Program-made: the position numbers and the translations under genes
Notes under the pieces: generated by a model
Seen by the model: the letters and a program-made list of their open reading frames with translations, nothing else
The model's database searches: none
Told to the model about the DNA's origin: nothing
Part shown: piece after piece, positions 42,888 through 50,868 of the stretch
Layout: each line of letters opens with the position of its first letter
How positions within the stretch are numbered: the first letter of the stretch is position 1
Assembly: GCF_031656915.1 (NCBI RefSeq)
Contig: NZ_CP134227.1
Coordinates: 1-64,000, forward strand
From: Nocardioides marmorisolisilvae
GTDB taxonomy: Bacteria; Actinomycetota; Actinomycetes; Propionibacteriales; Nocardioidaceae
Length of the DNA stretch: 64,000 bases
Direction: 5' to 3'

Positions 42888-44114
42888 TCAGGCATCGGGC
42901 TCGAGGACGCACGCCGTCGCCGCGCGCCGGAAGCCGATCCGCTCGTAGGTGCGGCAGGCCGCGTCGTCGGCGGCCGATAGGAAGACGGTCCGGCAGCCGG
43001 CGTCGTGCGCTGCTCCGACCAGGGCACGGGTGAGTGCGGCTCCGGTGCCCCGGCGCCGCGCCCGGGGCAGCACCGCGATGCCGGCCAGCTCCGTGACGGT
43101 GCCGCGCGGCGAGGTGGAGCCACCGCCGACAGCGCGCCCGTCGGGAGCGAAGGCACCGACGATCACCAGCCGGCCGGCGGCGATCGCCTCGGCGCGTGCA
43201 CCGATCTCGTGGATGGCGACCTCGTCCCGTTCCGCGAAACCGGCGCTGACGGCGCCGAAGATCTCGGCGAGGCGCGGGTCGTCGGCGGCCAGCACCGAAC
43301 AGGACGCTGTCGGCTGCATCGGCGGGGCGGGCGAGAGGTCGCCCAGCACCAGCAGCGGGTGCAGCCTCGGCCGGTGACCGGCCTCGATGACCGCAGCGCG
43401 AAGTCCGGGGGTGACCTCGTCGACCCACTCGAGGGCGCGAGGCACGCCGAGAGTCCGTTGCAGGTCGAGCACCCTGGCGATGTCCTCGGCCTCGAAGGCG
43501 GTCCGGCCGAGACCCGGGCGGGCGTAGTACGGGTGGCCGGTGCCTCGGCGCACGAACAGCGTGAACGGGCCCGCGTCGCGGGCATCGGCCTCCAGTCGCG
43601 GCACCTCGTCGTAGTACTGCTCGATGCGCGCCAGCACTCTGGCCGGCGCGTCGAGCTCCAGCACGTCGCAGATCTTGTCGCTGCCGTCGCGCAGCGGGTG
43701 GCAGCGTGGGGTCGGGGCGAAGCCGTAGGCGAGGTAGGCCGCGCGCGCCACGGGGTTGAGCCGGTTGACCCCGAGCTCCACCCGCAGGCCTCGCGCGCCG
43801 GCCCAGTCGACGAGCACGTCGAGGACCCGGCGCGAGAGCCCGCGACCGCGAAGGTCGGGGGCCACCCACATCGCGACCACCGCGGCGTAGCCGGGCCGGT
43901 TGGCGAACAGCGCCCCGCACGCGACGGCAGCCCCGTCCTCGAGCGCCACCACGGCGGGCTCGTTCAGCCACTCCCGCCAGTCGTCCTCGCCGTACGCCTG
44001 CTCGCGGGCCAGGGTCGACCCGAACGCGTCCGGCGCGTCGGCGAGCGCGCGCAGCCGGACCTCGCGCCACAGCTCCCAGTCGTCCGGGGTCAGCACGCAC
44101 AACTCGGTCTCCAC
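42888..44114 (-). CDS. Double GNAT acetyltransferase
   Basis: The 408-residue product contains two GNAT domains. The first (about 1-150) has WVAPDLRGRGLSRRVLDVLV and NRLNPVARAAYLAYGF. The second (about 245-408) has VLPRARRRGTGAALTRALVG and SAADDAACRTYERIGFRRA. They are joined by a segment (about 155-245) of the kind found before GNAT domains. The GTG at 44114 gives METELCVLTPDDWELWREVR. A giant continuous frame extends upstream to 47531, but it is a shadow of other genes. Substrates are unknown. Confidence 0.82.
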   Translation of the reverse strand: METELCVLTPDDWELWREVRLRALADAPDAFGSTLAREQAYGEDDWREWLNEPAVVALEDGAAVACGALFANRPGYAAVVAMWVAPDLRGRGLSRRVLDVLVDWAGARGLRVELGVNRLNPVARAAYLAYGFAPTPRCHPLRDGSDKICDVLELDAPARVLARIEQYYDEVPRLEADARDAGPFTLFVRRGTGHPYYARPGLGRTAFEAEDIARVLDLQRTLGVPRALEWVDEVTPGLRAAVIEAGHRPRLHPLLVLGDLSPAPPMQPTASCSVLAADDPRLAEIFGAVSAGFAERDEVAIHEIGARAEAIAAGRLVIVGAFAPDGRAVGGGSTSPRGTVTELAGIAVLPRARRRGTGAALTRALVGAAHDAGCRTVFLSAADDAACRTYERIGFRRAATACVLEPDA

Positions 44115-44162
44115 GCGCGCAGGCTGCCACGAACCCCGGCCGCCGGCGACTAGATTTCCTGC

Positions 44163-45014
44163 ATGAGCCTTGTCTCCGAGCGCATCGGTCAGCTCTTCTT
44201 CGACGACCACCGGCTCGAGTACACCGAGTACGGCGGCGGCGACCGCTGGGTGGTGCTGGTCCACGGCGAGCTGATGTCGCGCAGGATGCACCAGCCGCTG
44301 GCGCGCAGGCTCGCTGCCGACGGTCACCACGTCGTCACCCTCGACCTGCTCGGCCACGGCAGGTCCGATCGGCCTGACGACCCGGCCGCCTACTCGGTGA
44401 CGGCCTTCGCCGAGCAGGTGGTCGTGCTGCTGGATGAGTTGGGGGCGGAGCGGGCGGTGGTCGGTGGCACCTCCCTGGGGGCCAACGTCGCGCTCGAGGT
44501 GGCTGTGCTGGCCCCGGACAGGGTCGCGGGGCTGCTGCTCGAGATGCCGGTTCTGGACAACGCGGTCGAGGCGGGGATCGTCGCGTTCGTGCCCTTGCTG
44601 TTCGTCTCGCGGCTGGCGCCGTTCGCGGTCCGCGGCGTGCGACTGCTGGCCCGCGCGGTGCCGCGAGGGGTGGTGCCGTTCTGGGTCGGCATCGGCCTGG
44701 ATGCCCTCAGCCAGCGGCCACGACCGATGGCGGCGGCGATCCACGGGGTGCTGTTCGGCCGGATCGCACCGCCTGCGCGGCTGCGCCGGACGATCGACGT
44801 CCCTGCGCTGGTCGTGGGCCACCGGCACGACCCGGTGCACCCCGCGGCCGACGCGATCATGGTCGCCGACGAGCTGCCGGCGGCGACCTTCGTGGAGGCG
44901 CACGACGTCCTCGAGTGGCGTCGGCACCCCGAACGGCTGGACGCGGTCGCCCTCGACTTCGCCGCCCGTTGCTGGTCCGCCGACCGTGGCTCGGCGCGGG
45001 TGCAGCGCACCTAA
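44163..45014 (+). CDS. Alpha/beta-hydrolase fold protein
   Basis: The 283-residue product has the alpha/beta hydrolase layout: WVVLVHGELMSRRMHQPLA (oxyanion region), VVTLDLLGHGRSDRP, the nucleophile elbow VVGGTSLGANVALEVAVLAP with Ser at about 103, an acid in VVGHRHDPVHP, and His in EAHDVLEWRRHPERLD. The lid contains hydrophobic helices. Substrate unknown; esterases and lyases share this fold. It diverges from the GNAT gene over 48 bp. Confidence 0.87.
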   Translation: MSLVSERIGQLFFDDHRLEYTEYGGGDRWVVLVHGELMSRRMHQPLARRLAADGHHVVTLDLLGHGRSDRPDDPAAYSVTAFAEQVVVLLDELGAERAVVGGTSLGANVALEVAVLAPDRVAGLLLEMPVLDNAVEAGIVAFVPLLFVSRLAPFAVRGVRLLARAVPRGVVPFWVGIGLDALSQRPRPMAAAIHGVLFGRIAPPARLRRTIDVPALVVGHRHDPVHPAADAIMVADELPAATFVEAHDVLEWRRHPERLDAVALDFAARCWSADRGSARVQRT

Positions 45015-45023
45015 GTGGTCTAG

Positions 45024-45037
45024 TCCGCGACCGCGGA
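45024..45037 (+). terminator. Weak hairpin after the hydrolase gene
   Basis: TCCGC (45024-45028) and GCGGA (45033-45037) form a 5-bp stem around GACC, 10 nt after the stop codon. It is a possible weak terminator before the histidine kinase gene. Confidence 0.3.
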
Positions 45038-45098
45038 TCTGTCCGGAGGGGCGTCGGCGAGGAACCGCACTGACTAGCGTCGGGGGTGGGGAGGTCTG

Positions 45099-46757
45099 AT
45101 GCGTCGACCCGACGCCGAGGCGGTCTTCCGCATGCTGGCCAGCCAGCGTGCGGACCCGAGGCCTGCCCAGCTCGCCTTGCTGCTGCCGGTGGCGATCGAC
45201 CTCGGGTTCCGGTTCGGTGGCGCCTGGCCCGACGCCTACGACGTCGCGGCGTTCCTCGGCTGGGCGCTGGTCGCGCTGGCCACGGTGGGTGCTGCCCTGG
45301 TCGGCATGCACCGCCTGCCCGCGTCGCTCTCGGTGGCGCTGCCGGTCCTCGACATCGTCGCCCTCGGCCTGCTCCGGCTGGACACCTCCTCCCCGGTGGC
45401 GATCGCACTGGTGATCCCTGCTGTCTGGCTGGGTCTCCAGTTCCAGGCGCGGGGCGTGTGGATCGCGCTCGTGGCGACGGCCCTGAGCATGCTGGTCCCG
45501 GGTCTGATCACCTCGGGCGCGACCCTGATCAACGCTGCGCGCGCCGTGCAGATGCTCGTCACCGTCGGACTGTGCTCGTCCCTGGTGGCGCTCGTCACCG
45601 ACAGCTGGACCAGACAGCGCAGCGTGCTCGAGCAGTCCCAGCGGCGCGCGGCCGAGGCGCTGACCGCACTGACCATGCAGCGTCGCATCCAGGAGGCGGT
45701 GCTGACCACCGTCGACGTGGGCCTGGTGTCGATCGATGCCGAGGGCCGCTACACGAGCATGAACCCGCGCCACCTCGAGTTCATGGCGCTGGCCTACCCC
45801 GAGGGCCACGACGGGCTGGCCGGCCAGCTCGGCGCCGTGTACGACGAGGACGGGGTCACCGCCCTGGCCGACTCCGCCCGGATGCCCTCGTCCCGGGCAG
45901 CCCGCGGCGAAGAGTTCGAGGACCAGCTCATCTGGGTCGGTGCCGATCCCGCTGAGCGTCGCGCCCTCGCCGTCTCCTCCCGTTCGGTGCGCGACGGTGA
46001 CGGTCGATTCGCCGGCGCTGTGCTTGCGTACCACGACGTGACCGACCTGATCCGGGCGCTCCGTGCCCGCCAGGACTTCGTCGCGAGCGTGTCCCACGAG
46101 CTGCGCACGCCGCTCACGTCCATCGTCGGATACCTCGACGTGGTGCGTGACGACATCGAGGGCGTGCCCGACCAGGCGCGCGGCTACCTGGACACGGCGG
46201 CCCGCAACGCCGAGCGACTGATCCGGCTGGTCAGCGACCTGTTGCAGGTCGGCCAGCACGATGCCGGCGTCTCCCTCGAGCTCGCTCCGGTCGAACTTGC
46301 CGACGCCGTTCGCGAGTGCGTCGACACGTGCCGGGTCAGAGCGGCTGAGGCCGGTGTCGTGCTCGAGCTCGACGCCCCGCCGTCGCTGCGGATGCCCGGC
46401 GACGGTCACCGGCTCCGGCAGGTCGTGGACAACCTGGTAGCGAACGCGCTGAAGTACAGCCGTGCGGGCGACGAGATCCGGGTCAGCCTCGACGCGAGCG
46501 AGGGCGAGGTACGGCTCTCGGTTCGCGACACCGGCATCGGGATCGCCCCCGACGAGCTCGAGCACCTCTTCACCCGCTTCTACCGGGCCCGCGAGGCGCA
46601 CCGTCTCGCCATCCAGGGCGCCGGACTGGGGCTGTCGATCTGCAAGGAGATCGTCGAGGCGCACGGAGGGTCGATCACGGTCGCTAGTGAGCTCGGGGTG
46701 GGCACCGAGTTCGTCGTACGGCTGCCGCTCGATGCCGGCGTGCGTGCCGCGAGTTGA
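45099..46757 (+). CDS. Orphan membrane sensor histidine kinase with PAS domain
   Basis: The 552-residue product has about five hydrophobic segments (residues 22-165) and a coiled linker (QRSVLEQSQRRAAEALTAL). A PAS-like sensor (about 200-310) starts TTVDVGLVSIDAEGRY. The dimerisation domain carries the phosphorylated histidine in SVSHELRTPLTSIVGYLD (His at about 333). The HATPase domain (about 435-548) has NLVANALKYS, DTGIGIAPDEL, FYRAREA and GAGLGLSICKEIVEAHGG. No response regulator is encoded next to it, so partner and signal are unknown. recO follows 36 nt on. Confidence 0.92.
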   Translation: MRRPDAEAVFRMLASQRADPRPAQLALLLPVAIDLGFRFGGAWPDAYDVAAFLGWALVALATVGAALVGMHRLPASLSVALPVLDIVALGLLRLDTSSPVAIALVIPAVWLGLQFQARGVWIALVATALSMLVPGLITSGATLINAARAVQMLVTVGLCSSLVALVTDSWTRQRSVLEQSQRRAAEALTALTMQRRIQEAVLTTVDVGLVSIDAEGRYTSMNPRHLEFMALAYPEGHDGLAGQLGAVYDEDGVTALADSARMPSSRAARGEEFEDQLIWVGADPAERRALAVSSRSVRDGDGRFAGAVLAYHDVTDLIRALRARQDFVASVSHELRTPLTSIVGYLDVVRDDIEGVPDQARGYLDTAARNAERLIRLVSDLLQVGQHDAGVSLELAPVELADAVRECVDTCRVRAAEAGVVLELDAPPSLRMPGDGHRLRQVVDNLVANALKYSRAGDEIRVSLDASEGEVRLSVRDTGIGIAPDELEHLFTRFYRAREAHRLAIQGAGLGLSICKEIVEAHGGSITVASELGVGTEFVVRLPLDAGVRAAS

Positions 46758-46793
46758 TTCGGTGCGCAGCCACGGACGGGAGACAATGGCGAG

Positions 46794-47522
46794 GTGCCCC
46801 TCTACAGCGACGAAGGCGTGGTGCTGCGCACCCGCAAGCTCGCCGAGGCGGACCGGATCATCACGCTGCTGACCCGCCAGCACGGCGTGGTCCGCGCGGT
46901 CGCCAAGGGAGTACGGCGTACCAGCTCGAAGTTCGGATCCCGGCTCGAGCCGTTCACCCACGTCGACCTGCAGCTGGCGCAGGGGCGCAACCTGGACACG
47001 ATCACCCAGGCGGTGACCCGCGATCCGTTCGGGTCGGTGATCGGCGGCGACTACGACCGCTACACGGCCGCCAGCGTGATGCTCGAGACGGCCGAGAGGT
47101 TGGTGCCCGAGGAGCGGGAGCCGTCGTTGCAGCAGTACCTCCTGCTGGTCGGCGGACTGCGCGCGATGGCCGCGGGCCAGCACCGGCCCGGGGACGTGCT
47201 CGCGTCGTTCCTGCTGCGCTCCCTCTCGGTCGCGGGCTGGGCGCCGTCGTTCGACGGTTGCGCGCGTTGCGGCCTCGAGGGTCCGCACACGGCGTTCCAC
47301 CCGGCGGCCGGCGGGATGCTCTGCGCCGGCTGCCGGATGCCCGGCGCCGCCCGTCCGGCACCCGAGACCGTCGCGCTGCTCGGGGCCCTGCTGGCCGGGG
47401 ACTGGCCGGTGGTCGACGTCGCCGAGCTGCGCCACCGTCGCGAGGCGCGTGGCCTGGTGACGGCCTACCTGAACTGGCATCTCGAGCGCAGCCTGCGCTC
47501 GCTGCCGTTCGCCGCCGAGTAG
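46794..47522 (+). CDS. recO: DNA repair protein RecO
   Basis: RecO mediates RecFOR loading of RecA and strand annealing. The 242-residue product has the N-terminal OB-fold (LYSDEGVVLRTRKLAEADRI), a helical middle, and a four-cysteine zinc site (CARCGLEG...CAGCRM, about 159-184). The GTG start at 46794 follows a GAGG site. uppS begins 11 nt after its stop, a conserved actinobacterial pairing. Confidence 0.93.
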   Translation: MPLYSDEGVVLRTRKLAEADRIITLLTRQHGVVRAVAKGVRRTSSKFGSRLEPFTHVDLQLAQGRNLDTITQAVTRDPFGSVIGGDYDRYTAASVMLETAERLVPEEREPSLQQYLLLVGGLRAMAAGQHRPGDVLASFLLRSLSVAGWAPSFDGCARCGLEGPHTAFHPAAGGMLCAGCRMPGAARPAPETVALLGALLAGDWPVVDVAELRHRREARGLVTAYLNWHLERSLRSLPFAAE

Positions 47523-47533
47523 GTTTGCCACCC

Positions 47534-48307
47534 GTGAGGAACCGCCGTCGAGAGTTTCGTCGACCCGACCCGCACCCCTCCGGGGCCACCCCGCCGGTGC
47601 TGGCGCCGGAGCTGGTGCCGGGCCATGTCGCCGTGGTGATGGACGGCAACGGGCGCTGGGCGAAGCGACGCGGGCTGCCCCGCACCGCTGGCCACGAGAT
47701 GGGCGAGAAGTCGCTGGTCGAGGTGGTCAAGGGCGCGATCGAGATCGGTGTGAAGGCCGTCTCGGCGTACGCCTTCTCGACGGAGAACTGGTCGCGATCT
47801 CCCGAGGAGGTCCGGTTCCTGATGGGCTTCAACCGCGACGTCGTACGGCGGCGACGCGAGGAGCTGCACGAGCTGGGGGTGAAGGTGCGCTGGGCCGGCC
47901 GCGAGCCGCGACTGTGGCGTTCGGTGATCAAGGAGCTTCGGATCGCCGAGGAGCTCACCGCCGACAACGACGTGCTGACCCTGACGATGTGTGTCAACTA
48001 CGGCGGCCGCGCCGAGCTCGCCGACGCGGCGCGCGGGATCGCCCGCGACGTCCGATCCGGCCGGCTGGACCCCCAACGGGTCGACGAGCGGACCTTCGCC
48101 CGCTACCTCTACGTCCCTGAGCTCGCTGACGCTGACATGGTCTGGCGCACGTCGGGCGAGCAGCGGCTGTCGAACTTCATGCTCTGGCAGGCGGCCTACT
48201 CCGAGATGGTCTTCACCGATGTGCTGTGGCCCGACGTCGACCGCCTCGACTTCTGGCACGCCATCGAGATCTACGCCCAGCGCAACCGCCGCTACGGGTC
48301 GGCCTGA
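47534..48307 (+). CDS. uppS: Polyprenyl diphosphate synthase (UppS family)
   Basis: This cis-prenyltransferase makes the long-chain polyprenyl diphosphate carrier used for lipid I/II and other wall polymers. It has 257 residues. Conserved motifs are AVVMDGNGRWAKRRGLPR (about 35-52, catalytic Asp), SAYAFSTENWSRSPEEV (about 77-93) and DMVWRTSGEQRLSNFMLWQ (about 201-219). GTG at 47534 is the most likely start. Its product feeds the MraY step encoded at 1404. A repeat cluster begins 8 nt after its stop. Confidence 0.94.
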   Translation: MRNRRREFRRPDPHPSGATPPVLAPELVPGHVAVVMDGNGRWAKRRGLPRTAGHEMGEKSLVEVVKGAIEIGVKAVSAYAFSTENWSRSPEEVRFLMGFNRDVVRRRREELHELGVKVRWAGREPRLWRSVIKELRIAEELTADNDVLTLTMCVNYGGRAELADAARGIARDVRSGRLDPQRVDERTFARYLYVPELADADMVWRTSGEQRLSNFMLWQAAYSEMVFTDVLWPDVDRLDFWHAIEIYAQRNRRYGSA

Positions 48308-48315
48308 TCTTCCGC

Positions 48316-48415
48316 CGAGGCGGCTCAAATGTGCAACAGGATCGCGCCGAGGCGGCTCAACTTTGCAATGCCTGTGGATTGCCGGAGCAGGATCGCGCTG
48401 ATGCGGCGACCATGC
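48316..48415 (+). repeat. Left repeat cluster before the AbiEi/DUF559-like gene
   Basis: Two direct copies start at 48316 (CGAGGCGGCTCAAATGTGCA) and 48348 (CGAGGCGGCTCAACTTTGCA), again 32 bp apart. A degenerate third copy (TGATGCGGCGACCATGCG) starts near 48399 and shares the preceding AGCAGGATCGCGC context. Orientation is opposite to the cluster at 49402-49486. The cluster runs into the start of the following gene. Confidence 0.88.
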
Positions 48416-48420
48416 GGGGC

Positions 48421-49392
48421 ATGTCACGCGCGTACCTCGATGCTGGCCAGACCTTCCTCGACGACCGCTTCCCGCTGCCGCTGGACGCCCCGTTCACTGC
48501 GGCACAGGCACGACATGAGGGCGTGCCCGCCTTCGAGCTGACCAGGCTGGCCAACGCCGGGTTCCTCCGGCGTCCGATCCAGGGCGTGTACGTCGCCGCG
48601 CAGGTGCCGGACAGTCTCGATCTGCGTGCCGCCGCCGTACGGATGGTCCTGCCGCCCGGAGGTGTGGTCACCGATCGCACCGCAGGCTGGTTGCACGGGG
48701 CGTCGATGATCCTCGCCCCGGGCGACCACCTCGTCGTACCCCGCCTCTCGGTCTTCCACCGCGACCGCGGTGAGCGCTTCCGCAACGACCTGATGGCCAG
48801 CGGCCAGCGGGTGATGCCCGACCGGCACGTCACCGAGCTCAACGGGTTCGCGGTGACCACACCCCTGCGCACGGTCTGCGACCTCGGCCGGCTGCTCCCT
48901 CGTACGGCGGCGCTGGGCGCCATGGACATGCTCGCGCGGCTCGGGCTCTTCGCGGTCGCGGATGTCGTTGCAGCGGTCGAACAGTTCCGTGGCTATCGCT
49001 GGGTGACGCAGTTGCGGGCACTCGCCCCCTTGATCGACGCACGCTCCGAATCGCCGGCCGAGTCGGTGATCAGGCTGCGCTGGCTCGATCTCAGCGACCT
49101 GCCGGCCCCGGAGCCACAGCGACCGGTGCACCGGTCGTCTACGACGACCTACCGGCTGGACGTCGGGAACGACGAGCTTCGCTTCGCCGTCGAGTACGAC
49201 GGCTGGGAGTTCCACCACACCCCGGAACAGCTCGAGGCGGACCGGAGACGTCGTCGGTGGATCATGGAGAACACCGACTGGATCGTGCGGGCGGTCCGGC
49301 GCGAGAACGTCTTCGGGGCACGTTGGGACGTCGATCGTGTGATCCGTGCCGGGATCATCGACGCGCGGCGCCGCGGCCGCCGCGCCGCCTGA
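48421..49392 (+). CDS. AbiEi-like antitoxin-domain protein with C-terminal DUF559/Vsr-type nuclease domain
   Basis: The 323-residue product (or 326 from ATG 48412) has an N-terminal winged-helix region of AbiEi-antitoxin type: FTAAQARHEGVPAFELTRLA followed by GFLRRPIQGVYVAA (about 24-58). A middle domain has VVTDRTAGWLHGAS and PLRTVCDLGRLL. The C-terminal domain (about 215-310) resembles DUF559/Vsr restriction-like nucleases, with YRLDVG, FAVEYDGWEFHH, a D...R helix and WIVRAVRRENVF giving candidate catalytic Asp/Glu residues. Related genes occur in multiple copies in actinobacteria. No toxin gene is adjacent. Inverted repeat clusters lie immediately before and after it, so it may be part of a mobile or repeat-maintaining unit. 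Function unproven. Confidence 0.75.
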   Translation: MSRAYLDAGQTFLDDRFPLPLDAPFTAAQARHEGVPAFELTRLANAGFLRRPIQGVYVAAQVPDSLDLRAAAVRMVLPPGGVVTDRTAGWLHGASMILAPGDHLVVPRLSVFHRDRGERFRNDLMASGQRVMPDRHVTELNGFAVTTPLRTVCDLGRLLPRTAALGAMDMLARLGLFAVADVVAAVEQFRGYRWVTQLRALAPLIDARSESPAESVIRLRWLDLSDLPAPEPQRPVHRSSTTTYRLDVGNDELRFAVEYDGWEFHHTPEQLEADRRRRRWIMENTDWIVRAVRRENVFGARWDVDRVIRAGIIDARRRGRRAA

Positions 49393-49401
49393 CAGGCGCG
49401 A

Positions 49402-49486
49402 GCCGCCTCGACGTGAGCAGGGCTGCAACGTTGCGCCGCCTCGCGCTCCGTGGGCTGCAACGTTGCGCCGCCTCGACGTGAACAGG
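49402..49486 (-). repeat. Right repeat cluster after the AbiEi/DUF559-like gene
   Basis: On the minus strand the unit appears as CGAGGCGGCGCAACGTTGCA, with copies whose CCTCG ends (plus-strand view) fall at 49410 (partial), 49443 and 49475, giving spacings of 33 and 32 bp. The intervening ACGTGAGCAGG and ACGTGAACAGG are also repeated. Each full copy contains the self-complementary GCAACGTTGC. The cluster fills the gap between the converging gene at 48421 and zur. Confidence 0.88.
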
Positions 49487-49490
49487 GGAG

Positions 49491-49895
49491 TCAGCTGCAG
49501 GCGGCGCAGGTGCCGAAGATCTCCAGGGTGTGGGAGACCTCGGAGTAGCCGTGGGCGGCGGCGACGGCGCGGGTCCACTTCTCGACGGTGGGGCCCTCGA
49601 CCTCGACGGTCGCGCCGCAGTCGCGGCAGACCAGGTGGTGGTGGTGGGTGGTGCTGCAGCGGCGGTAGACCGACTCGCCGTTCTCGGCGCGCAGCACATC
49701 CAGCTCGCCGCCCTCGGCCATGGCCTGCAGGGTGCGATAGACGGTGGACAGCCCGACGTTGTCCCCACCGGCGCGCACGACCTCGTGGATCTCCTGCGCC
49801 GACCGGAAGTCCTCCACGGACTCGAGCGCTGCCGCGACCGCCAGCCGCTGCCGGGTCGGTCGCAGCCGCTCGCTGCCCGGATCAGTGCTCGTCAT
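49491..49895 (-). CDS. zur: Fur-family zinc uptake regulator (Zur)
   Basis: The 134-residue Fur-family repressor has a winged helix (about 10-85: RPTRQRLAVAAALESVEDF, NVGLSTVYRTLQAM) and a C-terminal metal-binding dimer domain with THHHHLVCRDCGATVEVEGP and a final CAAC. The first pair of cysteines lies in CRDC. The ATG at 49895 follows GGAGG at good spacing and overlaps the znuB end by 14 nt. An upstream in-frame start would not match Fur proteins. Operon context with znuBC and the Zur-type boxes at 52543-52578 make zinc the likely signal. Confidence 0.9.
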   Translation of the reverse strand: MTSTDPGSERLRPTRQRLAVAAALESVEDFRSAQEIHEVVRAGGDNVGLSTVYRTLQAMAEGGELDVLRAENGESVYRRCSTTHHHHLVCRDCGATVEVEGPTVEKWTRAVAAAHGYSEVSHTLEIFGTCAACS

Positions 49896-50868
49896 AGTGA
49901 CCTCCGTGTACGGCATGCCGGTGTCCGTCGTGGATGTAGTCGACGTGGTCGCCGTGCTCAACAGCGGTGTGACCGCAGCCGGGACCGTGCTCGTGCTGGT
50001 GCGGCTCCTCGACCGGGGTAGCCAGGGGGTCTCCGTCGGCGAAGGGCACCATGACCTTCCGCCGTCGCTGCACCACCAGGCCGATCGGCGCCGTGATCGC
50101 GAAGCCGGCCAGTGCGACCAGCACGATCATCGGGCCTGGAGGGGCGTCGACGAACGCCGTGGTGGTGACCCCGATCAGGGCGGCGAGGACGCCGAGCACG
50201 GTGGCGGCCAGCATGGTCAGCCGGAAGCTGCGGGCGAACTGTTGGGCGGTGGCGACCGGGATGATCATCAGCGCGCTCACCAGCAACAGGCCGACGGTGC
50301 GCATCGCGATGCTCACCGACACGGCCGCGAGGACCGAGATCAGCGTTGTGTACAGCCGCACCGGGATGCCGGTGGTGCGCGCGAAGTCCTCGTCATTCGC
50401 CACCGCGAACAGCTGGGGGAGCAGGAACACCGACAGCACCATGATGACGGCGGCGAGCAGCACGCTCACGGTGACGTCGGACCACGAGATCGCGGTGATC
50501 GAGCCGAACAGGTAGCCCTGCAACGCGAAGACGCCGTTGCCCGCCAAGGAGATCAGCACCAGGCCGCCCGCGATGCCGCCGTAGAAGAGCAGCGCCAGGG
50601 CCACGTCCGCGGTCGCCTTGCCACTCGTGCGGATCGCCTCGATCAGCAGCGCACCGAGGACCGCGACCACGACCGCGGTGAAGGTCGGCGAGGTGCCGGT
50701 GAGCAGTCCCAGTGCGACCCCGGTGACGCAGATGTGGCCGATGCCGTCGCCGAGCAGGGACAGGCGGCGCTGCACCAGGTAGGTGCCGACCGTGGGTGCC
50801 GCAAGGCCGGTGACCGCGGCCGCGATCAGTGCGCGCAGCATCAGCGGGGAGGTCAGGACGTCCAACAT
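49882..50868 (-). CDS. znuB: Zinc ABC transporter permease (ZnuB) with histidine-rich C-terminal tail
   Basis: This is the membrane subunit of the high-affinity zinc importer. It has 328 residues and about nine hydrophobic segments, starting LDVLTSPLMLRALIAAAVTG and containing LLGDGIGHICVTGVALG, a typical group-3 permease motif. After the last segment it carries a tail of about 40 residues (290-328) with 12 histidines, several acidic residues and one Cys, probably a cytoplasmic zinc-binding extension. The start overlaps the znuC stop (ATGA) and its end overlaps zur. Confidence 0.92.
   Translation of the reverse strand: MLDVLTSPLMLRALIAAAVTGLAAPTVGTYLVQRRLSLLGDGIGHICVTGVALGLLTGTSPTFTAVVVAVLGALLIEAIRTSGKATADVALALLFYGGIAGGLVLISLAGNGVFALQGYLFGSITAISWSDVTVSVLLAAVIMVLSVFLLPQLFAVANDEDFARTTGIPVRLYTTLISVLAAVSVSIAMRTVGLLLVSALMIIPVATAQQFARSFRLTMLAATVLGVLAALIGVTTTAFVDAPPGPMIVLVALAGFAITAPIGLVVQRRRKVMVPFADGDPLATPVEEPHQHEHGPGCGHTAVEHGDHVDYIHDGHRHAVHGGHYDEH

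Noticed and set aside
42888-47531. A 1547-codon continuous minus-strand frame.
   Set aside because: Only its last 408 codons (double GNAT) look like protein. The rest mirrors the hydrolase, kinase and recO genes on the plus strand and is a high-GC shadow.
48421-49392. Complete type IV toxin-antitoxin pair.
   Set aside because: Only the antitoxin-type N-terminal domain is present. Neighbours are uppS and zur and no AbiEii-like toxin lies nearby.
49402-49486. CRISPR array.
   Set aside because: The direct repeats are only about 20 bp with about 12 bp between them, too short for spacers. There are no cas genes and the interval is itself partly repeated.
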